Virus record (IMG/VR): IMGVR_UViG_3300027896_000058
Location: 1-52,608 of that record
From: a virus
DNA: 52,608 nucleotides
Strand: one strand, 5' to 3'
This document shows, piece after piece, positions 31,301 to 40,200 of this stretch (the first letter of the stretch is position 1; each line of letters opens with the position of its first letter). The notes under the pieces were generated by a model. The model saw nothing but the letters and a program-made list of their open reading frames with translations, did no database searches and had not been told where the DNA came from. The translations under genes and the position numbers were made by a program.

Positions 31301-33174
31301 TTTGCCTTGAGCTGTTCGATAACCTCATTCGGAGTCAGGTTGGAGGAGTCGATTCCATTTTCCTTTGCAATACGTTCCATGTTCTTTGAAACGAATGCAG
31401 GTACTCCATCTCCAAGAGAGTCCAGCAAATCAATCGCATCTTTGGTGACGCCAGTCTTTATATCTTTCCCGTTGATCCGGTCTTCCATCATCTTGCGAGT
31501 ACGGTCAAGATAGTCCCTGCCGGCGCCAGTGAACTCCTGTCCCATGTTCGCCTTGTAAGGAAGTTCAAGGCCGTCCTCAACTAGATCCTGTAATCTGGTT
31601 TCCTTGTTGAGAATCAAGGTTCCTTTGTCATTCACTGCGCCAAGATTGGCGATGATCTTTCCGTTCTTCAGAATTGCACTTGCAGGAAACTTGTAACCCT
31701 TAGCAGCAAAGTCTTCTGGAGTTCCAGTGTACAGAGTCTTCGGCCCGTACTTGACTCCGGCTCCAGGAACGCTGAACTCAGGTTGAGCCATGAGTCCTTT
31801 GAGCTTTGCCATCATCTTTACTGCTTCATCATCTCCTGCAGCTGTGAACAATTTCCTGAAGTCATCAAGCTTCTCGATGTGCTGAGGCTGAATATCACCA
31901 GAGGATATTGTCTCCATGTTCTTGATGTCAGTGAAGAGATTGAGTCCACCCTTGGCAGATGCCTGCTTAATATCTTCATCGGTAAAGAATCGTTTATCAG
32001 AAACGTAAACTTCTGGACCTTCGAAGTGGAAGGACTTTGGATCCTTCGCGTATTCGTCGTTGAGGGTTTTTGCCGTTGCTTCGTCTGGAGTTATGCCGAC
32101 ACCGTATTCATCTCTGATATGTTTCTTGATGTCATCGAACTGCTTCTGAGGATCTTCAGTTTCCGAGAATCTTTGGCGAATACCTTTGAGCGCTGTTCTC
32201 TTGAGGAGATCGTCAACGGTCATGCTGTTGTCAGATCCAAGTATCTTCTCTATTGCAGACTGAAGAGGATTTCCTTTCGATGCTTCCTTCTCTTTCTGCA
32301 AAGACTCTTGAAGATCACGAACCGTCTTGTTGAGTTGTTCGTCTGTCTTGAATCGTGTCTCTGCATCTGCAACCTTGTCGAAGTTCTGGGAGCCAGTGAA
32401 CATGTCCGGAGCACCGCGAAGTTGCTTCATGTACTCAGGGTTATTGAGAAGCAATCCAGAAAGCATTGACTCCATCAGAAGCACTGGCTTGAATCCATCA
32501 CCCTGTTCGATCTGGTTATCTATTTCAGACTTGGCTTGAGTCCCTACACCGAAAGAGATTCCGACAAGATTATGAAGTTGTGCCTTTCCCTCTGCAGTTG
32601 CGGCAAGTTCTAGAACTCCTTTAGTTCCATCTTTGATGATTGTGTCTTTAAGAGTTCCTGCAAACTTGTATGCTTCAAGAGGAGCTTTAACTCCCACTCC
32701 GAATGATAATGCACTACCGAGAAAGTCTCCGAGCATTGCTCCTTGCCGATGTCCTTGAACAAGTTGCTTTTGTTCTTCTTCGTACTTGGAGAGTGTGTCT
32801 TCTCCCAGGATGCCGGATATTGCAGTGTCTCTTAACTTGTCAGCTCCCCATCCACCGATGAACCCACCAACAAGCCCGCCGACAAACTCACTGCCGGCAA
32901 CTATCAAAGGATTGAACGGAGCGGCGGCTCCTGCTGTAGCAACATCTGCTATTCCAGATATTCCTGCTCCGAAAGCAGTTCCGACCATAGATCCTAAAGA
33001 TGAACCTATGAGAAATCCGGCACTTGAAGGAGCCGCATGTATTGCAGTCTTTACTACAGTAGTACCAAATCCAGCCTCTGAATCTCCAAGAACCTTAAAG
33101 TCATCTTGCTGAGGAGTTGAATCACCTAGAACCTTGAACCCGGAATCTTCCGAATCAGAAAGCCCAAAAGCCAT
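25309..33174 (-). CDS. Giant virion-associated ejection protein, 2621 aa
   Basis: The largest gene. It starts with two FKVLGDS copies (13-19, 26-32), then a Gly-zipper hydrophobic zone (about 35-120) able to enter membranes. A long charged helical region follows. An alpha/beta segment (about 1155-1440) contains VVVSGDSAV, IILMNYDS and IIIHAND. Next come coiled coils, and a C-terminal 550 residues typical of phage large polyvalent or internal virion proteins. No lysozyme or transglycosylase motif was found. It probably leaves the head with the DNA and lines a conduit through the envelope. It overlaps the downstream HAD gene by 8 nt. Confidence 0.8.
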   Translation of the reverse strand: MAFGLSDSEDSGFKVLGDSTPQQDDFKVLGDSEAGFGTTVVKTAIHAAPSSAGFLIGSSLGSMVGTAFGAGISGIADVATAGAAAPFNPLIVAGSEFVGGLVGGFIGGWGADKLRDTAISGILGEDTLSKYEEEQKQLVQGHRQGAMLGDFLGSALSFGVGVKAPLEAYKFAGTLKDTIIKDGTKGVLELAATAEGKAQLHNLVGISFGVGTQAKSEIDNQIEQGDGFKPVLLMESMLSGLLLNNPEYMKQLRGAPDMFTGSQNFDKVADAETRFKTDEQLNKTVRDLQESLQKEKEASKGNPLQSAIEKILGSDNSMTVDDLLKRTALKGIRQRFSETEDPQKQFDDIKKHIRDEYGVGITPDEATAKTLNDEYAKDPKSFHFEGPEVYVSDKRFFTDEDIKQASAKGGLNLFTDIKNMETISSGDIQPQHIEKLDDFRKLFTAAGDDEAVKMMAKLKGLMAQPEFSVPGAGVKYGPKTLYTGTPEDFAAKGYKFPASAILKNGKIIANLGAVNDKGTLILNKETRLQDLVEDGLELPYKANMGQEFTGAGRDYLDRTRKMMEDRINGKDIKTGVTKDAIDLLDSLGDGVPAFVSKNMERIAKENGIDSSNLTPNEVIEQLKAKVKTSKGTAETDPAVIEKLKTILGHSDFERMMKSLVFNNLGQHPQSSNNDAFANLDALGLKPGRDVVEYMHSVIGEDIWKILDDSPNQRKVEYGPGETEIITLINNPMEGGTERIRSIVMDNVYKHTAKEKMLELYKLSQQDLRYQVNKDAFTNKMRELRDMEPSVTFSMNAAKHMADLNAAVERGDITKSEYNRAYFAKLREEGEQPGHVEEVLKGVYKTHVNAIAPVSEEAVDTQTPEAFKETHSTEDVINTFSKEDQSLAGNTIARFAERLDRLVGMISPMHKKAARPEDLAPDKPDTKEELIERLAKQAYWESKRKVDKVPSMAKVAANVELDYIPKADEPSPQVWIRDPEFVPKAPDENASVKEWQAYEEEMIKAKDAIVMPWKQTAPIPSVADWVEKFSAIESRFHSAYDRFLEESKEKMVTIGRNKTEVPSVKSVLKSEEVRAADVEKVPGIVPAEEIAAEELIPGAITDDVTEMEKKLASEGSEEISARQLQDYEHGIPKRNWEDQKRLDPTVPLEGDKTHKSQIKQVVVSGDSAVQDAVFYGLRDHLKGATIIDATSQSESIGKKMKLGKPPSVPPALESFVEELIRNPDLRKPGPARVDFIQRWKDAEAALSPEDKRKVVAMSEGKPFQIAEDMMKTVLSAEGGPSHMIILMNYDSDYLHGLMAQRLLHASKTGTFVPLEMKIQNPFDTRIVRKVDPETGMVEYKQVIAPEDKNFDKTLTQLDTSIEDTKISDAHGHTATVLFAEELAYMSKNELDALALKVRDQMIDAGASKIIIHANDVMGKSKTGETVGVGGKGFPEFMQVIKAAIGPKGLSMHENRMKTLVEEESPVLEATGGLPEGEKGMPTREEPELKARFGEGTPASGSPEIVKFKTAVESAAGPLTVVQSEAMRDYVGKNDMRNSFQSIKEILPKMSSERLLDTMDAAYKAAQDTSSEATMSLKAEAGLSESRRNTYREILGKDFEKLDSSKLDELHDMVVRTGGKLVNVQELRDKFPGYTSKQLSELAVRSKEAFESSIDRQDSNIDQRANMLRTADGVKQVQDELNFTANASLNAADDLKEIAPWMFNGAEGLHERFLDLHRDYKASLNSAIMQFNKWMREAGISPDSKFFKDMTPAQRDLANKMLEAVGAQLEGSNMIVRKRGKYAGVSPTGRRVFEDPIGDDAKQAMADWNAGKLKGQQTAEEFMANIRSAYDESRTTVNEDVQKLTQKEYIKYLNEYVNHEYRRSADQTPEEFATFSKRFVEETARSKTRKIPTYEEAAKYGLMPITQNAAQLYKMWGEKVYKNKFRKLFLNSAVGVRNLDGTPSVVAIENPRNKGDKIIEDSSLKQMKLNLAEYVKNNNDAVKASREGELIELDKDGLLPASEMKKLGYTEMASPFDSIEKFYVMPGREGENTMKMLLDSKMEWRPFGGRDWMKGIENYNSFAKQSILFGSAFHPFSLMENYLSYHGLSFKNPLFHPVKFLEDYRAANKRYNEDPEIMSRAIESGLQIHHSDPNINAGATDKLVQSAIDRLKESDSSFKSTFGDVGQRVFDFKKRWDNFLWNNMHPTLKLMMYEDAYGKAKDAMTRKQLHFDDKVIRENVAALTNKALGGLEMEKYMWATPHSKQMLHALMFAPDWTLSVAEAAGITQLPGVKQFLGSEMSGTEAQVLGKKYWPAMAGIFLLGLPNAIQASIYAAFGKKEEGDQLFNFQNEVGKKMSIDVTPLLRHLPGYEGGDTGKRRVYMRWGKQAYEVGGWFTEPITTAMNKSSMAIHTVYEQVTGTSTSGFALPFAKDGLLGLFEHDGKFLESRLGYVAQKGIPMWVLNALTDKPIGWFATASRGASLGTTLNQMEDVLSTYANRGTAAQLKGMPNYTGRLDQLMGDVIQAAYANGIDVKEAMDRATNGALTKSYLKFYKAMNSGDQKEMQHEAEAIIRLNKGVAQAIKSMQTRMETSGQKFTPEKAKQVIDIFKKASESVQPNQEEVQALNKFKAQIKRKQRGILSNE

Positions 33175-33181
33175 GTATCAC

Positions 33182-34732
33182 CTACCTTGGTTGACCGTTT
33201 GCATCTGTATTGATTATGGATCCATCAGCAAGTTGTATGCGCTTATTCGCAGGATAAGTCCTGCTTGTTGTCTTCTTCTTTATTCCGCCAGTCAAAGGAT
33301 CTGTCGTTTCTTCAGTTGTCTGATAATCTTGCGGACCCATCTTTCCAGTACGCATCATTATCTGATTCTGAATTACACGAGCTGCGGCCTCAAACCTTTG
33401 CTTTTTATTTTCAGCGGCCTGAAGCTTTGTCTCTCTTGGAAGTCTTGTTATGTTTGACTCTCCGTAGATGGCTTGATCTATCTCGTCCTTCACTGCTTTG
33501 GATATTCGTTCAGCATCTTGCGGAGCAGTGTGAAGCTCAGTCGAAAACTTCTTTAATTTGGAAACGAACTTAGGATCATTCACAGCTTTGAGAGCTGACT
33601 TAACCTTGCCTTCGTCTCCTTTTACTTTCTGAGCAAAATCATCAAGACGAGTTTCGATCTCTTTGCTCATGATCTTGAACTCTTGAGGAGGAAACTTGTC
33701 TTGAATCTTTTCAGAAACAGCACTAGAAACTTTGCCTAGCCCTTCCGATACGGCTCCAGCAATATTAGATACTGCTTTCATAGCTCTAGGAATCTTTGAT
33801 ACTGCCCATACCGTGGCGTTAATCGGAGCCACTGAGCTTCTCCCAAGAACTTCAACTCCAGTATCTATTGCGTTCATCATTATGTCGCCATAGTACTGAG
33901 ACTTTTCAAGAGGAGTTGCATCAGCAGCCAAAGAGTATCCGACACTATCAGGAATCTTTGAGATCTCTTTTCCCAAAAGAACTTTGCTTACTTCGTCCGG
34001 TCTGTATATCGCAAGACTATCAAACCAAGAATTAACTTCTTGAGGACTGGTCTTTGTCTTTGCAATTTCCTTCAATGACATTCCGCCGAGAGTCGGATCA
34101 GGATCATTTGCAGTTCCTGATACATGAATGTCGGCAGTATCTACAGTGACTCCATCTGCTTGAGTCATCAGATCTGCATACTGTTTTCTCAGTCCGACAA
34201 GTTGCTTGTAGTCTTCAGTCTTTGTTTTGAGTTCTTCTGTCGAAGCTTTCTGATGATCTATACCTGCCAGTTCCTTCTGTTTATCAAGTTCCATCCTCAT
34301 CTTCACTTGCTCTGGAGCGTTGATAAGTTTGTTCATCTCGTTGGTCTTAACCAATGCGTCAGTCTCTGCTTTAGCTTTAGCAACGTTAAGAGGAGCAATC
34401 ATATCTTCGAGTTGACTCTTGTGCTGGATCTCTTCAATGCGAGCTGCAGATTCCTGCGCTTGAGTCTGAGCATTCATTCTATCAAGACCAAGTCTTTCTT
34501 GACTGATCTGAAGATTTTCATGGAACTGCTGTTCCTTAATGGCAGCATCATGCTTCTCGATCTCAAGCTTGGATCGGTTCATCGCAATGTTCTCGTTGGA
34601 AGCTTTGACCTGCTGTCCTTGCGCCATTGCCGCGATCAGATCCACCGGCTTGTAATTCTCTGCCGCTTGCATTGCCGTCCGGCCAACGCCAGCGTAATCA
34701 GGTCCACCAACATGTGATTCATATACTGCCAT
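33182..34732 (-). CDS. Internal virion/ejection protein, coiled coil
   Basis: 516 aa, AGAGGTG site. Residues 40-190 are continuous heptad-rich helix (many Gln/Glu/Lys). Residues 265-330 hold a more hydrophobic segment (SLAADAT ... VEVLGRSSVAPINATVWAV) followed by helices, and the tail is basic. In size and order (third of a trio before the giant protein) it corresponds to a middle ejection protein such as T7 gp15, by analogy only. Confidence 0.7.
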   Translation of the reverse strand: MAVYESHVGGPDYAGVGRTAMQAAENYKPVDLIAAMAQGQQVKASNENIAMNRSKLEIEKHDAAIKEQQFHENLQISQERLGLDRMNAQTQAQESAARIEEIQHKSQLEDMIAPLNVAKAKAETDALVKTNEMNKLINAPEQVKMRMELDKQKELAGIDHQKASTEELKTKTEDYKQLVGLRKQYADLMTQADGVTVDTADIHVSGTANDPDPTLGGMSLKEIAKTKTSPQEVNSWFDSLAIYRPDEVSKVLLGKEISKIPDSVGYSLAADATPLEKSQYYGDIMMNAIDTGVEVLGRSSVAPINATVWAVSKIPRAMKAVSNIAGAVSEGLGKVSSAVSEKIQDKFPPQEFKIMSKEIETRLDDFAQKVKGDEGKVKSALKAVNDPKFVSKLKKFSTELHTAPQDAERISKAVKDEIDQAIYGESNITRLPRETKLQAAENKKQRFEAAARVIQNQIMMRTGKMGPQDYQTTEETTDPLTGGIKKKTTSRTYPANKRIQLADGSIINTDANGQPR

Positions 34733-34743
34733 AGCACACCTCT

Positions 34744-35760
34744 TTAGTAAGACATCCCGGGGTTTAATCTCTGCGCGTTAGCCATTGCCGCGGCCGATCC
34801 TGAAGCCGAGTCATTGCCTCCTCCGCCATATCCAAACGAGGAAGCAGATCCAGATCCTGAAGCATTTGTGAATGCAGCGATCATCCGTTCATTCGACGAG
34901 TCCTTCTCGCTCTGCAGGGCAAGCGCACTTGCCTGCTGTTGCTTCATCAAGGATTTCTGTTGATTCAAGCTCCATACTTCAAACTGGCGGTTCAGGTTAG
35001 ACAGCTCTTTATCCCACGACAACGATGAATCATACTTGTACTTGTCCAGTGCAGTCTGAGCCGCACGAAGTCCAAGTTCTGAAGACTGGATAGCGAGTTG
35101 AGACTGCTTGATCCCGAGATCCGCATAGAACTGAGAGTTCTGGACCCCCATCTCATCGTACTTCTGCATGAGGCTGGCACGCTGGAGATCTGCCTGCTGA
35201 GAAGCATTGTACAAGGATGCCGCGTCAACTGTCGGAGCAACGTACTTTGAAGCGATATTCAGCACATTCTCAAGACCTGTCCTGCCTTGAATCATCATAT
35301 CAAGCGAGGTCTTGCCAATGTCACGAGCCCCACGGTTCGCCGCTATGCCACCGAACAGTCCACCTTGAATGTTCTTCTGGGCGGCAGACATGTTGATCTG
35401 TTCCTGTACGTCCTTTGGCAAGGCGCCTGTCAGCATCTCCTGCGCGTTGGCAGTGAGTCCTGCAATGATCTGGTCATATCCAGGGATCGCGGCCTTTACG
35501 TTGGCAGTGAATGCGTCAGTGGTCTGCTTCTGCAATGCTCCTGCAACTGCAGTCGTGCGAGCCATGAGATCGGCAGTGCTCGGCATTGCCGGCATCGTAG
35601 GGACAACGGCAGGGGTTATCGAACCAGATGCTCCACTGGATGAAATAGAAGTAGTTGTGCCAACTGCTTTGAGAGCTTGGCTAAGACCCTCATTGAATAC
35701 CGACATGGGATCAGACGAGCCGGTTGATGCAGATCCGGATACTGCGCTTGGTGTAGCCAT
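34744..35760 (-). CDS. Internal virion/ejection protein, Ala/Ser/Gln-rich
   Basis: 338 aa, GGAGG site. Low-complexity Ser/Gly/Thr N-terminus, Ala/Gln helices (about 60-290), and a Ser/Gly tail with GYGGGG. No motif. Composition and position suggest a small ejection or core protein like T7 gp14, inferred from order. Confidence 0.65.
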   Translation of the reverse strand: MATPSAVSGSASTGSSDPMSVFNEGLSQALKAVGTTTSISSSGASGSITPAVVPTMPAMPSTADLMARTTAVAGALQKQTTDAFTANVKAAIPGYDQIIAGLTANAQEMLTGALPKDVQEQINMSAAQKNIQGGLFGGIAANRGARDIGKTSLDMMIQGRTGLENVLNIASKYVAPTVDAASLYNASQQADLQRASLMQKYDEMGVQNSQFYADLGIKQSQLAIQSSELGLRAAQTALDKYKYDSSLSWDKELSNLNRQFEVWSLNQQKSLMKQQQASALALQSEKDSSNERMIAAFTNASGSGSASSFGYGGGGNDSASGSAAAMANAQRLNPGMSY

Positions 35761-35761
35761 A

Positions 35762-36007
35762 TTAACCTCCGAGCCTTTCGTTCATAAATTTCATAGCCTT
35801 CATTGTGCTTGAGTTCTTCACTGTGTTCGCGTTCATGATCGAAGGCTTTGCTTGCCCGATCTTATTGCCCAGGCCGGCAGACATCATTGACGGAGATGTA
35901 TCGCCGAACATCGACATGCTTGGCTTGGGAGTTGAAATGAACTGAAGCTCAGGATGCTGTTTGACCATCCTTGCGACTGCCGAGCTTTTGAAGTCCATCA
36001 TTCTCAT
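35762..36007 (-). CDS. Small Met/Ser-rich structural protein
   Basis: 81 aa, starting MRMMDFKSS with its ATGA overlapping the upstream gene. It has a Pro/Ser/Met-rich centre and a helical end. Probably a minor virion or assembly factor. Unknown family. Confidence 0.6.
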   Translation of the reverse strand: MRMMDFKSSAVARMVKQHPELQFISTPKPSMSMFGDTSPSMMSAGLGNKIGQAKPSIMNANTVKNSSTMKAMKFMNERLGG

Positions 36008-36996
36008 ACTGGATTTATCGTGCCAATGGCAACGCCCTCGTTCATTTCAAAGTCCAACTCAGGTTCTTCTGTCTGAGTGTTCGCAAGTTGAGAGTCAAGG
36101 ATCGCGGCCGCCTTTGCTTCTAACTGCATCGACTTCTCTACTTCCGAATCGTTCTCAAAGTTGATCCCGAGGCTCATGCACTTGAATGCACCGATAGACT
36201 GGATGACAGGTATGTCAGTGTCATGCTTCATGTCAACGTGCTGGAACTTAACAACCGCGTCCAGCCTGTGAGCAAGTTCCTCCTGCGTGCTGGGTCTGTT
36301 CTCTGCCTTGCAGGTGAGTTCACCGATGGCAAAGCGCCGGTACGAAGGAACCTCTTCGTCGGGATGGTAAGATGAAAGATGATACCTGACGCAAGTTGCC
36401 GGATCCCATGTGCAAAGGTAGGTGTAGCCCTGTGTCTCGTCCTTGTGAACAGATGTGATCTTCCGGAACTTATTGATGGAATAGACCGGAGAGTTCTTGT
36501 TCAAGACAAGGATTTCGCCCGGTTGACCATTCGTGATAACTTCCTTGTCATACTCGTCAAATCCGCGAATGCAGATCTTAGCTCCGTCATCCCCTTCGTC
36601 CTCCGATAAGCACATGAGGTAACGATTGTCACCGGTTGGTATGTCGTATTGAGTCGGAGCGAATCCGCGGTCAATGAGATCCATGTGCTTGAAAGAGTTA
36701 TCGTCAAGCATACCCGGGCCATTCGACAGGAACTCATACCACTGACTCCAGATATGACTGAAGCGACCATTGATCCGGCTCTTAAGAACTTTCTCGACGT
36801 TGCGCGGTAGCGTGACATAGCCATTCACCACACACATTGTAATTGTTCCGACAGTGTTCTTCCACCGTCCTTTGTCCAGCAAGCGTTCCTCGCACTCGTT
36901 GAGGCGGGAGATTACACGAGGATCTGAAGAAGACATACCACCGGAAACGTATGGAGCAACTGCTCTGCGAAGCTTCTTTAATGTGATCTGTTCCAT
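36004..36996 (-). CDS. Tail adaptor-like protein (gp11-type)
   Basis: 330 aa from MEQITLKK (AAGGAG site); the longer frame upstream lacks one. Helical N-terminus with RLNECEERLLDKGRW, then beta-rich RYLMCLSEDEG and PATCVRYHLSSY, and a C-terminal helix with RLDAVVKFQHVD. This arrangement and length match portal-proximal tail tubular A or adaptor proteins that join the portal to the nozzle. It precedes the nozzle-like gene by one small gene. Confidence 0.65.
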   Translation of the reverse strand: MEQITLKKLRRAVAPYVSGGMSSSDPRVISRLNECEERLLDKGRWKNTVGTITMCVVNGYVTLPRNVEKVLKSRINGRFSHIWSQWYEFLSNGPGMLDDNSFKHMDLIDRGFAPTQYDIPTGDNRYLMCLSEDEGDDGAKICIRGFDEYDKEVITNGQPGEILVLNKNSPVYSINKFRKITSVHKDETQGYTYLCTWDPATCVRYHLSSYHPDEEVPSYRRFAIGELTCKAENRPSTQEELAHRLDAVVKFQHVDMKHDTDIPVIQSIGAFKCMSLGINFENDSEVEKSMQLEAKAAAILDSQLANTQTEEPELDFEMNEGVAIGTINPV

Positions 36997-37004
36997 AATT
37001 CTCC

Positions 37005-37280
37005 TTACGGGGCCAGTGGAACCTTTGTCCACGCGCTGTTGTAATAGACATACCACCCGATAGGCGCTCCGTCAATGTAGGTCTTGAGCCAAGGATAAGC
37101 GCGGTTGTCCGAGTTGGGTTCGTCAGGTCCGAAGTTTACAAGCGAGAGTCCATTAAGACTCTCTGCCAGAACCTCGACGTAATCAGGTATCCGTTCGATC
37201 TCTTCCTTGGCGGAAGCATGCTGAAGCGTTGACGGGACTGTGAGAGTCCGAAGTTTGAATCGTATAGTTGTGTTGCTCAT
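37005..37280 (-). CDS. Small tail-associated protein
   Basis: 91 aa from MSNTTIRF, AAAGG site. Beta-strand-rich, ending PIGWYVYYNSAWTKVPLAP, a tail common to short phage structural proteins. Sits between nozzle and adaptor genes, so likely a tail subunit or connector plug. Confidence 0.6.
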   Translation of the reverse strand: MSNTTIRFKLRTLTVPSTLQHASAKEEIERIPDYVEVLAESLNGLSLVNFGPDEPNSDNRAYPWLKTYIDGAPIGWYVYYNSAWTKVPLAP

Positions 37281-37291
37281 ATTTCCTTTCG

Positions 37292-40200
37292 TTACTGAGG
37301 CCCGACGGCCCATGGTTCATACTTCACATTGTACGGGGCGCCTGGCTGCAGTATCATTCCTACAGTGAGCGACGGGGCTCCATTATCTTCATAGTTCATC
37401 TTTCCAATAAACCATGTCAGTCCACCAGCACCAACGATCATTACCGTGTCGCCTGCCTTGTACGGGGCAGTGTCAACCTTGTACGTGATTACATAAGTTA
37501 TCAACGTGCTGGTTGGGTCGTAATACGACCAACCCCACTTCGCGGTTGGAGTATCCAACATCTGAGTGAAGTATTCACCGACGATGTTTCTCCACACCTG
37601 CCATCCTCCACCGTAGTTCACCCACAAGACTCCGTTTGCTACCATCGGCCCGGGCCAATATACAGGCAGAACTTTTATGGTTATCGTTATCAACTGCTTG
37701 TCACTTGCCTTAAGACCTGGATCTACCTCTATCGTTGCCAAGTAAGTTCCATGAGTCAGACCAACTGCAGATACAGAAGTAACCACATCTGCTTGCTGTT
37801 GCATCTCAAGATCATTCGTAGGAACGTTTGTGATCGAAACCTGACTGCTTGGAACAAGAGAGTAATTAAGAGTTGAAGGTTCGGTAGAGATATTCTTCAC
37901 CGTAAAGGTCAACGCTTCAGTGTTCGTGTTGCCTTCAATGAAACTCACCTGAGCCGTTAGAGGAGTCACCTGAAGAACCGGAGTTCCTCTGATGACTTCC
38001 GTAGTCGCATTACCGTTGATCTTTGGATCAGGAGTTGTCGCATTGATCGTAAGAGTAGCGTTTAACTTTCCACCTGTGACAACACCGGTTGTGTTGGCTA
38101 TTCCATTGTGGAAGGACGTATGAGCTGCAGTGAACGAATCAGCCTTGTCTGAACATACTCCGGTAAGGATGAGATCGTTCTTGAACTCTTTGAGAGTCTG
38201 CTTCGTCTTGTTATCAAACGCACGAACGGAGATGTCAAACGTCTTGGTTCTGTATACCTGTTTCTTGACAGTAACTTCAAGACCGATGGACGGCTTGACG
38301 TATATGTTGATCGAAATAGTATCTCCAGTTATCTCTCTTCCGTTCACGATTCCTTTGATCGTGCATAGAGCAACGTACTGAGGACCAGAGTATCCGCTGA
38401 GCATGTTGGTTGACGTGAGGGTCATCGTAGCGCCATCAGCCTTTTGCATTGATACAGGACCATGCGTAGCGCCGTCGGCCTTGTCCATGAGAATAGTTGC
38501 TCCTGCCGGCCAGTCACCATACTTCTCGCAGGTCACAATGTAGTTCATATCAGCAAGAGCGGCCAGAGGTCCACCCTGAAGCTTGTGAACAGTGAGAGAC
38601 TTCGTTGAAGTAGTGTCGGGCTCGACGAACCAGTTGTATCCGTTGAGTCCTCCAGAAACATACTCAGGCCACCAAGGGTATACCATCAGAGGCTTGTCTG
38701 GATCTTTCGGTTCAATCGGAGTTTGAGGGGTTGGCTTCAAAGGATTGACGGGTGTCAATGGCTTTGGATCCAGAGGTACAGGAGGAGGTGGCTGTCTTTC
38801 AGGATTGGGCATCCCGGGATCGACAGGGAACGGAGGCCATGGCGGAGTACTGGTCCCTGGATACATTGGTCCAGCAGGAACAATCGGAACAGTAGGAGTG
38901 CATCCTCCGCCATTTGTACATACAGGAATGATCCCTCCAGTTATAGGATCGGTCAACCACCAGTCAGTAGGAAATCCAGCATCGGGAATTCCTGCATCTA
39001 TTATGTACGCAACTCCGGGATCGAACGTGCCTTCGGTAATCACAAGCCAGTTGCCGACATCGAGGCCGATGATAAGAGCGTTCTCATTCGCAGACTCAAA
39101 CCAGTTCTTGAAGTTGCAGGTTGAGGTGTAGTCAAAGTCATCACGAGGATTGTCGATCCGCATGTTTACCGGAACGAACGAATCATTGACCGGCTGGGCG
39201 ATTGTCTTGCCAAGGAAGTCCACCCGCTTGATCTCTGCATATCCATCCCACTCAAGGCAGAACTGGAACTCGAATCCTGACAGGTACGCAAGGTGAGCTG
39301 AGTTGTCAGAAATAGATTCGTCAAGTGACGGGAATGAAAGCATGGATCTTGACTGAGGCTGACCGACGATGATGTTCAGGTTAGGGGCCGGAGAGTAGAT
39401 CTGTTGGGCAAGGACTTCCATCGAGGATACTTTGCCGTAGTCAGCTCTGTTGTCGGGCTTGACATAGAGAGTGAACGCAACATCGTTTATAAACTTGTCG
39501 ATCCAGATCTTGCACTCTCTCACGCGCTTGAACACATGAGGCACATCCATCAAGGATCCGCTTGTTGAGAACGACTGGAACGGATAGGACTTGGTGTACA
39601 GGCGACAGTTGATCGGCTTGTCTTCGCAATCATACTTCCTTGTCTCGTCGATCTCGTAGAGAAGATTCCTGTTGTTCTCATCCTTCGTGAACGCAAAGCA
39701 TCTCTGCTTGTCATGGAACAATCCAACGACCAAGTGAGTTGGCTTGATTCCGGTCCATATACCATCCCAGGCGGGACCGAGTTCGTTCTTGAGATCACTC
39801 ATGCCTGACTTGGGAGCCAGATCGAGAGAAGCGATACCCTTGAACCTGTAGTCGCGTGTGTCTGAATTGTCGATTGCCTTAGCACTGCAGATCTCTCCGT
39901 TCACGGTCATCAGGATCCTGTCATTGAACAAGACCGCTGAAGCATACGGGAGAAGCCACTGCGTGTCATTGTCGTTGACGTCCTTCATCTCCTGCCATAG
40001 ACGAGCGAATCGCCGGCGCGCCTTGACCTCAGACTTCATGAGCCTGTACGAAGCAAGACCCTGCCAGCTCATGTAGAACATGTCTTCAAGCACTGTGAGA
40101 TTGAAGTAAGGTGAAGCGGATCCATATCCTTTGATCGAGATGTGGCCGATGTTCTGTTCCTGCCAGAGCAAGCGATCCACGAACACGTCATAGTTCGCTA

